Source: Marinomonas vulgaris
Lineage (GTDB): Bacteria; Pseudomonadota; Gammaproteobacteria; Pseudomonadales; Marinomonadaceae
NCBI RefSeq assembly: GCF_018145875.1
Contig: NZ_JAGSSV010000006.1
Coordinates: 110,510-174,509, forward strand
Reading direction: 5' to 3'
Length of the DNA: 64,000 nucleotides
The position numbers and the translations under genes were made by a program. A model generated the notes under the pieces. The model saw nothing but the letters and a program-made list of their open reading frames with translations. It made no database searches and was not told the DNA's origin. This document shows, in pieces, positions 39,407 to 49,458 of this stretch (positions are counted from its first letter, which is position 1; each line of letters opens with the position of its first letter).

Positions 39407-40408
39407 ATGTATAAAAAAAGTATTATTGCGAGCCTAATGGCACTCGCGGCCACGTCCTCTTTTGCTGCAACAAGTTGTGGAAAAGTTGAGATTGCTGACA
39501 TGAACTGGAACTCCGCTTCTCTCATGGCTAACATCGATAAATTCATTCTGACCAATGGTTACGGCTGTGATGCTGAATTGATTCCAGGCGACACCATGCC
39601 GACCAGTACCTCCATGGCAGAAAAAGGTCAACCAGACATTGCACCAGAATTATGGACTAATGCGGTAGAAGCCTTGATCAATCGCGGTGTAGAAGATGGC
39701 ACTCTGAGCGTGGCCGGTAAGTCTCTGTCCGATGGCGGTGAAGAAGGCTTCTGGGTGCCTAAATACATGGTGGATGAAAACCCTGAATTGGCAACGATTT
39801 CCGGTATTAAGAAATACGCAAAAGACTTTCCAAGTTCTGAAGATCCTTCTGTATCCGCTTTCTACGGCTGTCCTGCTGGTTGGGCATGTCAAATTACCGG
39901 TGGCAACTTATTCAAAGCCATGAATCTAGAAGAGGCAGGGTTTGAATTGATCGATCCGGGTTCTTCTGCCGGTTTGTCAGGTTCCTTAAGCCGTGCGTAT
40001 GAGCGTGAAGAGTCTTGGTTCGGTTATTATTGGGCTCCAACAGCGATTCTTGGTAAATACGACATGGTCAAAGTCGACTTCGAAAGCGGTGTTGACGCAG
40101 AACACTACAAAGGCTGTATCTCTGAAGAAAGCTGTATGGACCCTCAAGTTACCATGTTCCCACCTTCTCCAGTTTACACGGTGACCACGGCAAACTTTAA
40201 AAAATCCAATCCTGAAGCATACCAGTACACCACGCAACGCTCATTAACAAATGATCAAATGAATATGTTGTTAGCTTGGATGGAAGACAACCAGGCAGAT
40301 GGTCAATATGCCGCTGAAAACTTCATGTTTACCTATCCAGAAATCTGGTCTAAATGGGTCAACAAAGACGTAAAAGCGAAAATTGACAACGCACTCGACA
40401 GCCTCTAA
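39407..40408 (+). CDS. proX: Periplasmic binding protein of a glycine betaine/proline-type ABC importer
   Basis: A 333-residue OpuAC/ProX-type solute-binding protein with a clear signal peptide (MYKKSIIASLMALAATSSFA, cleavage near residue 21). The mature protein begins with VEIADMNWNSASLMANIDKF, typical of quaternary-amine binding proteins, and has many Trp residues that could form an aromatic cage (EESWFGYYWAP). It delivers betaine or a related osmolyte to the ProWV pair encoded next. Exact ligand unknown. Confidence 0.88.
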   Translation: MYKKSIIASLMALAATSSFAATSCGKVEIADMNWNSASLMANIDKFILTNGYGCDAELIPGDTMPTSTSMAEKGQPDIAPELWTNAVEALINRGVEDGTLSVAGKSLSDGGEEGFWVPKYMVDENPELATISGIKKYAKDFPSSEDPSVSAFYGCPAGWACQITGGNLFKAMNLEEAGFELIDPGSSAGLSGSLSRAYEREESWFGYYWAPTAILGKYDMVKVDFESGVDAEHYKGCISEESCMDPQVTMFPPSPVYTVTTANFKKSNPEAYQYTTQRSLTNDQMNMLLAWMEDNQADGQYAAENFMFTYPEIWSKWVNKDVKAKIDNALDSL

Positions 40409-40432
40409 TCATTCTTTTCAACGTTGAAACAG

Positions 40433-40455
40433 CCGTGTTGATCCTCTCAGCACGG
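40433..40455 (+). other. Intercistronic stem-loop between proX and proW
   Basis: CCGTG (40433-40437) and CACGG (40451-40455), extended by TG/CA pairs, 25 bases after the proX stop. No T-run follows. Such hairpins often stabilise the upstream mRNA so that the binding protein is made in excess; that is inference. Confidence 0.45.
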
Positions 40456-40490
40456 TCATTTACCCTGCTTTACTCTTTGAGAACGAACTT

Positions 40491-41390
40491 ATGATAGACA
40501 GCTCTTGGTTGACAGAATTTCCAGATATGAGTCGACGCGAACTTCTCGCGATTCGACAATCTCTTGATAGTGCTTATCGAACCTTTTCCCGTGACTACGG
40601 TGAATCTATCGAGAATTTCTTCGACCCACTTTTATACTTTTTAGTGTGGTTTGAAAACCTACTAATTGAAACCCCTTGGTGGCTTGTTTTAGCCGCGATC
40701 GTCGGCCTTGTGTATGCCGCGACTCGATCTTGGAAACTTTGCTCTGGCGTGCTCGCCGCCTTTCTCGCCATTGGTTACTTTGGCATGTGGGAAGACACGA
40801 TGCGAACACTCAGCATTATTACCGTCTGTACCATTCTTTCTATTTGTATTGGTATTCCTATTGGCATACTGATGGCACGATCTGACAGAGCGAAATCCAT
40901 CATTACGCCTATGCTTGATATCATGCAAACCATGCCGGCTTTTGTATACTTAATTCCCGTTGTTATGTTGTTGGGTATCGGTCGTATCCCTGGGGTTATT
41001 GCCGTGGTGATTTACGCCATCCCACCGGTTATTCGATTGACAAATTTAGGTATCCGTCTAGTAAATCAAGAAACACTGGAAGCGGCGACCGCTTACGGTG
41101 CTACACCTACTCAGCGCTTGTTCGGTGTTCAGATCCCACTTGCTATGCCCACTATTATGGCCGGCATTAACCAAACCATCATGATGGCGTTAGCCATGGT
41201 TGTGGTCGCCTCTATGATCGGCGTAAAAGGCTTAGGACAACCTGTATTGAAATCCATCACAAACCAATACTTTACCCTTGGGCTATTAAATGGACTGGCA
41301 ATTGTTGCCTTAGCCATCATCTTTGACCGCGTTTCTCAGAGCTACGCAAAACGCGCACAAAAACACCTTGAAGGGACTGAGAATGGATAA
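40491..41390 (+). CDS. proW: Permease of a glycine betaine/proline-type ABC importer
   Basis: A 299-residue inner-membrane permease. After an N-terminal tail and a first membrane segment near residue 60, the core shows GIPIGILMARSDRAK, MQTMPAFVYLIPVVMLLGIG and the EAA-like loop EAATAYGATPTQRLFGVQIP that couples to the ATPase. Downstream proV starts inside its last codons (8-base overlap), so translation is coupled. Confidence 0.92.
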   Translation: MIDSSWLTEFPDMSRRELLAIRQSLDSAYRTFSRDYGESIENFFDPLLYFLVWFENLLIETPWWLVLAAIVGLVYAATRSWKLCSGVLAAFLAIGYFGMWEDTMRTLSIITVCTILSICIGIPIGILMARSDRAKSIITPMLDIMQTMPAFVYLIPVVMLLGIGRIPGVIAVVIYAIPPVIRLTNLGIRLVNQETLEAATAYGATPTQRLFGVQIPLAMPTIMAGINQTIMMALAMVVVASMIGVKGLGQPVLKSITNQYFTLGLLNGLAIVALAIIFDRVSQSYAKRAQKHLEGTENG

Positions 41391-42555
41391 CACACGCGAA
41401 ACATTGATTGAAATTGAAGGCCTATACCAAATATTTGGCCCTGATGCGAAAAACGTTTTACCCAAGGTAAAAGCCGGCGCGTCAAAAGAAGAAATCTTAG
41501 CAGAAACTGGCCATACCATCGGTTTACAAGACATCAACCTGAGTGTTAAACGCGGCGAGATCTTCGTCATCATGGGACTGTCTGGTTCAGGCAAATCCAC
41601 ACTGATTCGTCACTTTAACCGCTTAATTGATCCAACGGCGGGTAAAATAAAGGTGGAAGGCGACGACATCATGGAGTTGCCGGTGAAAGAGCTAACCACG
41701 TTTAGACGTCATAAAATGGCCATGGTATTCCAACATTTTGGTCTAATGCCACACCGTTGTGTGCTAGATAACGTGGGTTATGGTCTCTTGATCAAGGGCG
41801 AAAAACGCGCCGAATGGAAACCCAAAGCAGTAAATTGGTTGGAAACAGTTGGACTAGGCGGCTATGAAGACCAGTACCCTTCTCAGCTTTCTGGTGGTCA
41901 GCAACAGCGTGTCGGCTTGGCTCGTGCCTTGTGTACCGATGCTGAAATCCTATTGATGGACGAAGCCTTTTCCGCCCTCGACCCCTTGATACGTAGCGAA
42001 ATGCAGGAACAACTGATCGACTTGCAAGAGAACCTGCAAAAAACCATTATCTTTATCACTCATGATCTCGATGAGGCCTTGCGCCTTGGCGACCGAATCG
42101 CGGTGTTAAAAGACGGTAAATTGGTTCAAGTCGGCACTCCGGTTGATATCGTTCTAAAACCAGAAGATGACTACGTGAGAGCCTTTGCGAAAGATGTTAA
42201 CCGCGCCAGAGCACTCACAGTGCAGACCATCATGACCGCCGACACCAGCAAATTGGAAGGCATTAGCGCGAAAGACGTTCGTGATATTTTCCCTGCCGAC
42301 CGAGGCCACGCATTCGTCTTCAACAACAATGCTTACCAAGGTGTGTTAACAAAGCAACAGCTGGACGACATGCAAGATGACGACTTATTGGAAAAAGTGC
42401 TTATTAAAGTGCCGACCGTACGTCGAACTAACTTACTGCAAGATGTCATTCCTTTGTCTTTGAACACGCGTTTTGACCTTCCTGTGGTCAATAAACAGGG
42501 TGAACTCAAGGGTCGAGTGGAAGCCAGTAAATTGGCAGACGTTTTGTCTCCCTAA
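41383..42555 (+). CDS. proV: ATPase of a glycine betaine/proline-type ABC importer
   Basis: A 390-residue ABC ATPase of the OpuAA/ProV class: a family-specific N-terminus (IEGLYQIFGPDAKNVLP), Walker A GLSGSGKST, signature LSGGQQQRVG, Walker B ILLMDEAFSALD and switch histidine FITHDLDE. Residues after about 285 form a CBS-like regulatory region, which in OpuA senses ionic strength. ATG 41383 with AAGGGA upstream. A bidirectional terminator follows. Confidence 0.94.
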   Translation: MDNTRETLIEIEGLYQIFGPDAKNVLPKVKAGASKEEILAETGHTIGLQDINLSVKRGEIFVIMGLSGSGKSTLIRHFNRLIDPTAGKIKVEGDDIMELPVKELTTFRRHKMAMVFQHFGLMPHRCVLDNVGYGLLIKGEKRAEWKPKAVNWLETVGLGGYEDQYPSQLSGGQQQRVGLARALCTDAEILLMDEAFSALDPLIRSEMQEQLIDLQENLQKTIIFITHDLDEALRLGDRIAVLKDGKLVQVGTPVDIVLKPEDDYVRAFAKDVNRARALTVQTIMTADTSKLEGISAKDVRDIFPADRGHAFVFNNNAYQGVLTKQQLDDMQDDDLLEKVLIKVPTVRRTNLLQDVIPLSLNTRFDLPVVNKQGELKGRVEASKLADVLSP

Positions 42556-42590
42556 GCCCTTTAGCGCTTTTTGTGAAAAACTCAAATACA

Positions 42591-42620
42591 AAAATGGCCG
42601 TTTCATACGGCCATTTTTTT
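42591..42620. terminator. Bidirectional rho-independent terminator
   Basis: AAAATGGCCGT / ACGGCCATTTT around a 5-base loop, with T-run on the plus strand, between the convergent proV and dapB. Confidence 0.93.
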
Positions 42621-42645
42621 GGTTTTTATTGGTACATTGTGTCGA

Positions 42646-43500
<855 letters not shown>

Positions 43501-43540
43501 TCAGCATTAAAAAGCGCCTTAACAAACGACACCCACAAAA

Positions 43541-43560
43541 AAAGGAGCCGAGGCTCCTTT
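43541..43560 (-). terminator. Rho-independent terminator after pomB
   Basis: AAAGGAGCC-GA-GGCTCCTTT; the minus-strand read continues into seven Ts. Lies 30 bases after the pomB stop. Confidence 0.92.
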
Positions 43561-43590
43561 AAAGGGTAGATATCGATAAAAAACGCGGAT

Positions 43591-44583
43591 TTAAAAAATC
43601 TCGTTTGGCGCCAGATCTTCTACCATCTCTCGATCAAACTCAATAACGCCATCAGATGGAATCTCATCCACTGTATTTTGCATTACGGGTCGCGATGTGT
43701 CGTTTTGCTTAATCACGATTTCAACCCGGCGGTTAGTGGCACGTCGCGCAGAGGTGTCGTTAGGCACCAAGGGGCGTGTATCAGCAAACCCTGTTACGGC
43801 AAAGCGGCTTTGATCTAGCTGTCTAGACGAAAACAGTTCTTCAGCAACCGAAATGGCACGGGCAGACGACAACTGCCAGTTAGATCGAAATCGACGACTG
43901 TCGATGGGAATATTATCGGTATGCCCTTCCACCGAAATGGTCCCCTGAATTCCCACTAACACATCACGGATCATATCCACTACTGGGATAAAATCGTAGT
44001 TCAACTCCGCCGAACCGGACTCAAAAGAGCCCTGGTCTTTGATTCGAATAGTGATGGTCTCTTCTTGTGTTTCTATTTCCACCAAACCTTTTGACACTTC
44101 TTCGCTCATGATAGCCGCAATCATTTGCGCGTCTTCTTCGGTTTGCTGGATCTTTTTCTCTCGTTCTAAATCAGCACGAGATTTGTCGACAAAAGTATCT
44201 GGCGACGGCGAGCCCGATGTTTCTTGCTCTTTAGTATCCGACGATTCAGGCTTACAAATCACCTCTAGTGTGTTTTCTGGGGTGGTATCGGTTTTTTGTT
44301 TCACTTCGTTAATCGGGGTTGGCTCAGGCTTTCCAGGGCTAAACTCTTGGGCAATGATTGAAGTACCCATTGGAATAGAGTCCGCTTCAACCTCACGCTG
44401 TACACCAAAAGCCAGACTCAATGACCCAGCAATTTGCTTGAACTTGATGACATCCATTTCAGCAAAAGACAGCAAAAGCACAAAGAAACACATCAACAAA
44501 GACATGAGGTCGGCAAACGTCCCCATGTAAGCGGGCAAGCCCTCTACACATTCGGGGCAATCTTGCTCTTCTTCATCACTCAT
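43591..44583 (-). CDS. pomB: Sodium-driven flagellar motor stator protein PomB/MotB
   Basis: A 330-residue stator subunit: a short cytoplasmic start, one transmembrane helix GTFADLMSLLMCFFVLLLSF with the ion-binding aspartate about residue 24, a plug region, and a C-terminal OmpA-like peptidoglycan domain (VEGHTDNIPIDSRRFRSNW, VTGFADTRPLVPND). The cysteine-containing helix resembles sodium-type PomB. A charged linker of about 100 residues lies between. Cotranscribed with pomA (26-base gap). Confidence 0.93.
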   Translation of the reverse strand: MSDEEEQDCPECVEGLPAYMGTFADLMSLLMCFFVLLLSFAEMDVIKFKQIAGSLSLAFGVQREVEADSIPMGTSIIAQEFSPGKPEPTPINEVKQKTDTTPENTLEVICKPESSDTKEQETSGSPSPDTFVDKSRADLEREKKIQQTEEDAQMIAAIMSEEVSKGLVEIETQEETITIRIKDQGSFESGSAELNYDFIPVVDMIRDVLVGIQGTISVEGHTDNIPIDSRRFRSNWQLSSARAISVAEELFSSRQLDQSRFAVTGFADTRPLVPNDTSARRATNRRVEIVIKQNDTSRPVMQNTVDEIPSDGVIEFDREMVEDLAPNEIF

Positions 44584-44609
44584 GATCAGATCCGTTTACA
44601 GATAAAATA

Positions 44610-45365
44610 TTATTCACGTTCAGTTCTCTTACCTTCGGCTATATACGTTTTCAACGCGCCATCCAGGATACGTGGATTTTGACCCGACTGAATGGCTAAC
44701 AAAGCATCCATGATCATTTTCTGACACAGTAACTCCTCATCAGCACGAATACCCAACTTAGCCGAAATAGGCAAACACACCATGTTAGCCAACATGGCAC
44801 CATACAAGGTGGTTAACAAGGCTACGGCCATCGCAGGACCGATCGCTTTAGGGTCGGACATATTAGCCAGCATTTGTACTAGACCAACCAAGGTGCCTAT
44901 CATGCCCATGGCAGGCCCTACATCACCGAATGATTTAAACACCTTTGCCCCTGAAACATGGCGCGCATAGGACTGATTCATATCTTTAGACAATTGGCTT
45001 TTCACCACGTTGCCATCGTGACCGTCCACCAGCATTTGTATGCCTTTGGACAAAAACGGATGGCTAACCTCTTTGCCCTCTAAAGACAGTAAACCGCCTT
45101 TTCGTGCTTCGTCCGCCAAGCCATAGATTTCATCGATCAAGGTATCAAGCGGGACACTTTTAAACATAAAGGCTTTGGCTGCGACTTTACCCGCGCCCAA
45201 AAATTGACTTAAAGGGTATTGCATCAAGATTACGAATGTCGATCCCACTAATACAATCAGCGTGGAAGCCACGTCGATAAACATTCCTGCCGACCCACCG
45301 ACAAAGATCGCCGCGATAATAACGATAAACGATCCAACAAGTCCTATTAACGTTGCGATATCCAC
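44610..45365 (-). CDS. pomA: Sodium-driven flagellar motor stator protein PomA/MotA
   Basis: A 251-residue, four-helix stator subunit forming the ion channel with PomB. N-terminus DIATLIGLVGSFIVIIAAIF and the GDVGPAMGMIGTLVGLVQML and GAMLANMVCLPISAKL helices are typical of PomA. Starts at GTG 45365 with an AGGAG ribosome site. First gene of the pomA-pomB operon, divergent from xseB as in pseudomonads and vibrios. Confidence 0.95.
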   Translation of the reverse strand: MDIATLIGLVGSFIVIIAAIFVGGSAGMFIDVASTLIVLVGSTFVILMQYPLSQFLGAGKVAAKAFMFKSVPLDTLIDEIYGLADEARKGGLLSLEGKEVSHPFLSKGIQMLVDGHDGNVVKSQLSKDMNQSYARHVSGAKVFKSFGDVGPAMGMIGTLVGLVQMLANMSDPKAIGPAMAVALLTTLYGAMLANMVCLPISAKLGIRADEELLCQKMIMDALLAIQSGQNPRILDGALKTYIAEGKRTERE

Positions 45366-45539
45366 ACACGTCTCCTAACAATAAAGCTATAATGCAACAT
45401 ACATTTTTCAACAATTCTATACGAAAGAAACACTGAGCATGACATCTTCTTGCAGGATTTTTGTAATTTTCATTAACACTGCCTCGAACCATGCGTCATT
45501 TTCTGGTACAAAACATAGGTTAAAATAAGAGTAGTCATC

Positions 45540-45782
45540 ATGTCCCGAAAAAACAGCGTTCGCTATTTCGAAGAAAACCTCGGCGAACTAGATACCTTAG
45601 TTACTCAACTCGAATCCAATCAGCTGTCTTTGGAAGACGCGTTAAAAGCCTTTGAAAAAGGCGTTAAGCTGAGCCAAGAGTGCCAATCTGTTCTGACACA
45701 AGCGGAACAAAAAGTTCAAATTTTGCTCGAAAAACAAAACGGCGAACACCTAGAAACCTTTGACCCGGAATCCGACTCGTGA
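45540..45782 (+). CDS. xseB: Exodeoxyribonuclease VII small subunit
   Basis: An 80-residue helical protein (FEENLGELDTLVTQLESNQL, then SLEDALKAFEKGVKLSQECQ) that binds the XseA large subunit. First gene of the conserved xseB-ispA-dxs block; its stop overlaps the ispA start by 4 bases. Confidence 0.96.
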   Translation: MSRKNSVRYFEENLGELDTLVTQLESNQLSLEDALKAFEKGVKLSQECQSVLTQAEQKVQILLEKQNGEHLETFDPESDS

Positions 45783-46660
45783 CCCTAGACGATTTTTCTC
45801 ACTATGCGCGCACTAGAGTCGATGATTATTTAACGCAAAATTTGACCACCTATGAGCCAGCTCAGCATTTACAAGACGCCATGTCCTATAGTGTGTTTAA
45901 CGGCGGAAAACGTGTCCGGCCTATGCTGACTTACGCCGCAGCGGGATTATTCGGCGAAGCCAATAGCCTTACCGATGCCAGTGCCGCGGCGATAGAATCG
46001 ATCCACGCCTACTCTTTAATCCACGACGATTTACCCGCTATGGACGACGACGACTTGCGTCGAGGCAAGCCCACCTGCCACATCCAATACGATGAAGCCA
46101 CGGCGATTCTAGCCGGCGATGCGCTACAAACCTTTGCTTTCGAATTGCTCAGCCAAGTCAAACACGACAATCCGTCTCGTCAGATACAGTTGATTCAGGA
46201 GCTTGTCTACGCATCAGGTCGTCATGGTATGGTCACAGGTCAAATGATCGATTTAGCCAATGTCGGCGTACAAATAGACATTCGCGCGCTAGAGCAAATG
46301 CATCAGCACAAAACAGGCGCTTTAATTCGCGCCAGCATTCGGATGGGTGCCATCAGTACCGGTGCCACGAAAGCAGACGATTTTGCAGCTCTAGACGCTT
46401 ATGCTGCGGCCATTGGACTGGCGTTTCAAGTACAAGATGACATCATCGACATTACGAGCGACACCGCCACATTGGGCAAAACCCAGTTTTCCGATGAAGA
46501 TGCCAACAAGCCAACCTACCCTAAGTTATTAGGCTTAGAAGGCGCTCAAGCATTAGCGGCCTCGTTGCACAAGCAGGCTATATCGGCTATTTCTCCTTTT
46601 GGTAGTGCAGCACAGCCATTAGTTGAGTTGGCGAACTATATTATTGGCCGCAACCACTGA
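45779..46660 (+). CDS. ispA: Farnesyl diphosphate synthase (geranyltranstransferase)
   Basis: A 293-residue prenyl synthase with both aspartate-rich motifs: LIHDDLPAMDDDDLRRG (first) and FQVQDDIIDIT (second), plus FNGGKRVRPML. Makes farnesyl diphosphate from IPP and DMAPP for ubiquinone and undecaprenyl carriers. Starts at GTG 45779 overlapping the xseB stop. Confidence 0.96.
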   Translation: MTLDDFSHYARTRVDDYLTQNLTTYEPAQHLQDAMSYSVFNGGKRVRPMLTYAAAGLFGEANSLTDASAAAIESIHAYSLIHDDLPAMDDDDLRRGKPTCHIQYDEATAILAGDALQTFAFELLSQVKHDNPSRQIQLIQELVYASGRHGMVTGQMIDLANVGVQIDIRALEQMHQHKTGALIRASIRMGAISTGATKADDFAALDAYAAAIGLAFQVQDDIIDITSDTATLGKTQFSDEDANKPTYPKLLGLEGAQALAASLHKQAISAISPFGSAAQPLVELANYIIGRNH

Positions 46661-46711
46661 TATAATTGTGCACTTTTTTAGATTAACTTATACGTGACGA
46701 TACCTGTGCCC

Positions 46712-48589
46712 ATGTTCGAAGAGATACCCACAGCACGACCCAACACCCCCTTGCTTGACCAAGTTAATTGTACGGCAGACTTGCGTGCTTTTAAGAAAGA
46801 GCAATTACCAACCTTGGTGCGTGAATTACGTGAATTCATGCTCTACAGCGTCGGTCAAACAGGCGGTCACTTTGGCGCTGGCCTTGGCGTGGTTGAACTG
46901 ACCGTGGCACTGCATTACTTATACAACACACCCGAAGATCGCATCGTTTGGGATGTGGGCCATCAAGCCTATCCTCATAAAATACTCACTGGTCGACGGG
47001 ACGCTTTGCTGAATATCCGCCAAGAAAACGGTATTTCGGGTTTTCCTAAGCGTGAAGAAAGTGAATACGACACCTTTGGCGTGGGTCATTCGAGCACCTC
47101 GATTGGCGCGGCTTTGGGTATGTCATTAGCCGCTCGACAGTTAAACACGGGGCGCAAAGCCGTGGCTATTATTGGCGATGGCGCCATGTCCGCAGGTATG
47201 GCTTTTGAAGCGTTAAATCATGCCGGTGATGTCAAAGCCGACATGCTGGTCATTCTTAATGACAATGAGATGTCTATTTCAAAACCTGTCGGCGCCCTAT
47301 CAAGCTACTTTGCGCGTATTTGGGCCAGTAAAACTTATGACAACATTCGACGTAGCGGCCAGAAAGTTTTTTCAGGTCTGCCCTCTGCCCTCGAATTAGC
47401 ACGTAAAGCCGAAGAACACATGAAAGGCATGGTATCCCCTGGCATGATGTTCGAAGAACTGGGATTTAATTACATTGGCCCAATCGACGGTCACGACATC
47501 GATCATTTGCTTGCCACCATTGCGAACTTGAAAGACCGCACTGGCCCACAGTTTTTGCATGTGATCACCAAAAAAGGCAAGGGCTTTGAACCAGCCGAAG
47601 GTGATCCTATTGGTTATCACGCCATTAACAAAATCGAGCCTGATCCAAAGCCTAATGTCCAAAAAGTAAAACGCCCTAAATACTGCAACGTTTTCGGTCA
47701 ATGGTTATGCGATGTGGCCGAACAAGACGACAAGGTCGTTGGTATCACTCCAGCCATGAAAGAAGGCTCAGATTTAATCGAATTTGCTGAACGCTTCCCC
47801 GATCGTTACTTCGATGTTGCCATTGCGGAACAACACGCTGTCACCTTAGCCGCCGGTATGGCCTGCGATGGGATTAAACCCGTGGTAGCCATTTATTCCA
47901 CGTTTTTACAACGCGCCTACGATCAATTAATTCACGATGTGGCTCTGCAAAACTTAGACGTTTTGTTTGCCATTGATCGCGCTGGCTTAGTGGGCGAAGA
48001 CGGCCCAACTCATGCGGGCGTGTACGATTTAAGTTACCTGCGCTGCATTCCAAACATGGTAGTAATGGCACCGTCCGACGAAGACGAATGTCGTAAAATG
48101 CTGCAAACCGGCTACGAATACAAGGGCCCTGCCGCGGTGCGCTACCCTCGTGGCACAGGTCAAGGAGTGGCGATCGAGCCGACCTTGTCCACCATTGAAT
48201 TAGGCCAATCTCGTACTTTACGAAAGGGTGAATCTGGGATTGTGATTTGTGCCTTTGGTCGTCCTACTTACGACGCCTTACAGGCGGCCAACGAGCTAGA
48301 CGCAACGCTACTCGACATGCGCTTTGTAAAACCTTTGGATGAAAACGCCTTACTGGCTCACAAAGACGCCATGCTCTTTGTCACCGTAGAAGAAAACGCC
48401 ATTATGGGCGGCGCGGGGTCGGCCGTGGTTGAGTTCTTACAAGCCAATCACATTCAAGTACCTGTGTTGCAACTGGGTCTGCCAGATCAATACGAAGAAC
48501 ACGCCACTCATCAATCCATGTTGGCAAAAGTCGGCTTAGATGAAGCAGGCATTTTGAAAAGCATTCGGGGCAAACTCAGCGCCCTGTAA
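46712..48589 (+). CDS. dxs: 1-deoxy-D-xylulose-5-phosphate synthase
   Basis: A thiamine diphosphate enzyme that condenses pyruvate and glyceraldehyde-3-phosphate, the entry to the MEP isoprenoid pathway. Motifs: [18 protein letters not shown], the ThDP site [18 protein letters not shown] ... LNDNEMSIS, and [14 protein letters not shown] with the catalytic glutamate. Translation from ATG 46712 gives 625 residues; an in-frame GTG at 46694 would give 631, and neither start has a good ribosome site. Third gene of xseB-ispA-dxs; it supplies precursors for IspA. Confidence 0.96.
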   Translation: MFEEIPTARPNTPLLDQVNCTADLRAFKKEQLPTLVRELREFMLYSVGQTGGHFGAGLGVVELTVALHYLYNTPEDRIVWDVGHQAYPHKILTGRRDALLNIRQENGISGFPKREESEYDTFGVGHSSTSIGAALGMSLAARQLNTGRKAVAIIGDGAMSAGMAFEALNHAGDVKADMLVILNDNEMSISKPVGALSSYFARIWASKTYDNIRRSGQKVFSGLPSALELARKAEEHMKGMVSPGMMFEELGFNYIGPIDGHDIDHLLATIANLKDRTGPQFLHVITKKGKGFEPAEGDPIGYHAINKIEPDPKPNVQKVKRPKYCNVFGQWLCDVAEQDDKVVGITPAMKEGSDLIEFAERFPDRYFDVAIAEQHAVTLAAGMACDGIKPVVAIYSTFLQRAYDQLIHDVALQNLDVLFAIDRAGLVGEDGPTHAGVYDLSYLRCIPNMVVMAPSDEDECRKMLQTGYEYKGPAAVRYPRGTGQGVAIEPTLSTIELGQSRTLRKGESGIVICAFGRPTYDALQAANELDATLLDMRFVKPLDENALLAHKDAMLFVTVEENAIMGGAGSAVVEFLQANHIQVPVLQLGLPDQYEEHATHQSMLAKVGLDEAGILKSIRGKLSAL

Positions 48590-48607
48590 TCTGTTTGATA
48601 ACGACAT

Positions 48608-48649
48608 AAAAAAACACCATGATGAATCAAATCGTCATGGTGTTTTTTT
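48608..48649. terminator. Bidirectional rho-independent terminator
   Basis: AAAACACCATGA / TCATGGTGTTTT arms with a 12-base loop and T-runs on both strands, between the convergent dxs and the SDR gene. Confidence 0.93.
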
Positions 48650-48663
48650 GTGTTTACTGAATA

Positions 48664-49419
48664 TTAACAGGTGTAGTTTAGGCCTAAGCGTCCACCGTCT
48701 ACGTAAATGGTTTCCCCAGTAATGTAGCTGGCTTTGTCACTGGCCAAAAAGGCAACCGTATCACCAATTTCACGCGGTGTGCCGATACGACCCAATGGCG
48801 TACGGCTCAAGACATTTTTCATCGCCTCTGGGTTTGCGTTCACCCCTGCCATCATTTCGGTATCAATAGAGCCTGGACCGACCGCATTCACTCGAATGCC
48901 ATTTTTCGCCAAGGCAAGCGCCGCCACCTTGGTCAACTGCATGGCGCCGCCTTTGGAAGCGCAGTAAGCGGCGATGCTCGGGATCGCCACTTGTGCATTA
49001 ATCGAGGTCATGTTCACAATAGAACCGTGGATTTTATGCTCTACCATGCTTTTTGCAGCACGCTGTAAGGCGATAAATGTTCCCGTTAAATTCACATCGA
49101 TCACTTTACGAAATTGTGACTCTTCCAAGGTTAAAAAGTCGCCAGGGTTAGCAATGCCCGCATTATTGACCAAACAATGCACAGGGCCGTGCTCTGCTTC
49201 AATGCGATCAAACATGGCTAAAATTTGCGCAGAATCCCCCATGTCGCAAACGTACGCAGCGGTACCATTCCCCATTGTCTCAGCCGCACGCTGAACCGTC
49301 TCTTCTTGTATGTCGGCTAAGATAATTTTGTAACCATCTTCAGCTAATGCTTCTGCACACGCCAAACCAATTCCTTGCGCAGCGCCCGTTACTAATGCCA
49401 ATTTCGTCTTATTTGTCAT
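48664..49419 (-). CDS. Short-chain dehydrogenase/reductase, last gene of the hyu operon
   Basis: A 251-residue classical SDR: cofactor motif TGAAQGIGLACAEAL, NNAG about residue 87, catalytic Ser and YCASK about 152-156, and the C-terminal ITGETIYVDGG. An aspartate after strand 2 (ILADIQEE) suggests NAD rather than NADP. It is the promoter-distal gene of the six-gene catabolic operon (39-base gap to hyuB) and likely oxidises or reduces a pathway hydroxy/keto intermediate. Substrate unknown. Confidence 0.88.
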   Translation of the reverse strand: MTNKTKLALVTGAAQGIGLACAEALAEDGYKIILADIQEETVQRAAETMGNGTAAYVCDMGDSAQILAMFDRIEAEHGPVHCLVNNAGIANPGDFLTLEESQFRKVIDVNLTGTFIALQRAAKSMVEHKIHGSIVNMTSINAQVAIPSIAAYCASKGGAMQLTKVAALALAKNGIRVNAVGPGSIDTEMMAGVNANPEAMKNVLSRTPLGRIGTPREIGDTVAFLASDKASYITGETIYVDGGRLGLNYTC

Positions 49420-49458
49420 CGTTTCATCCTACTTATAAAATGCTTGAGTGTTCAGTAT

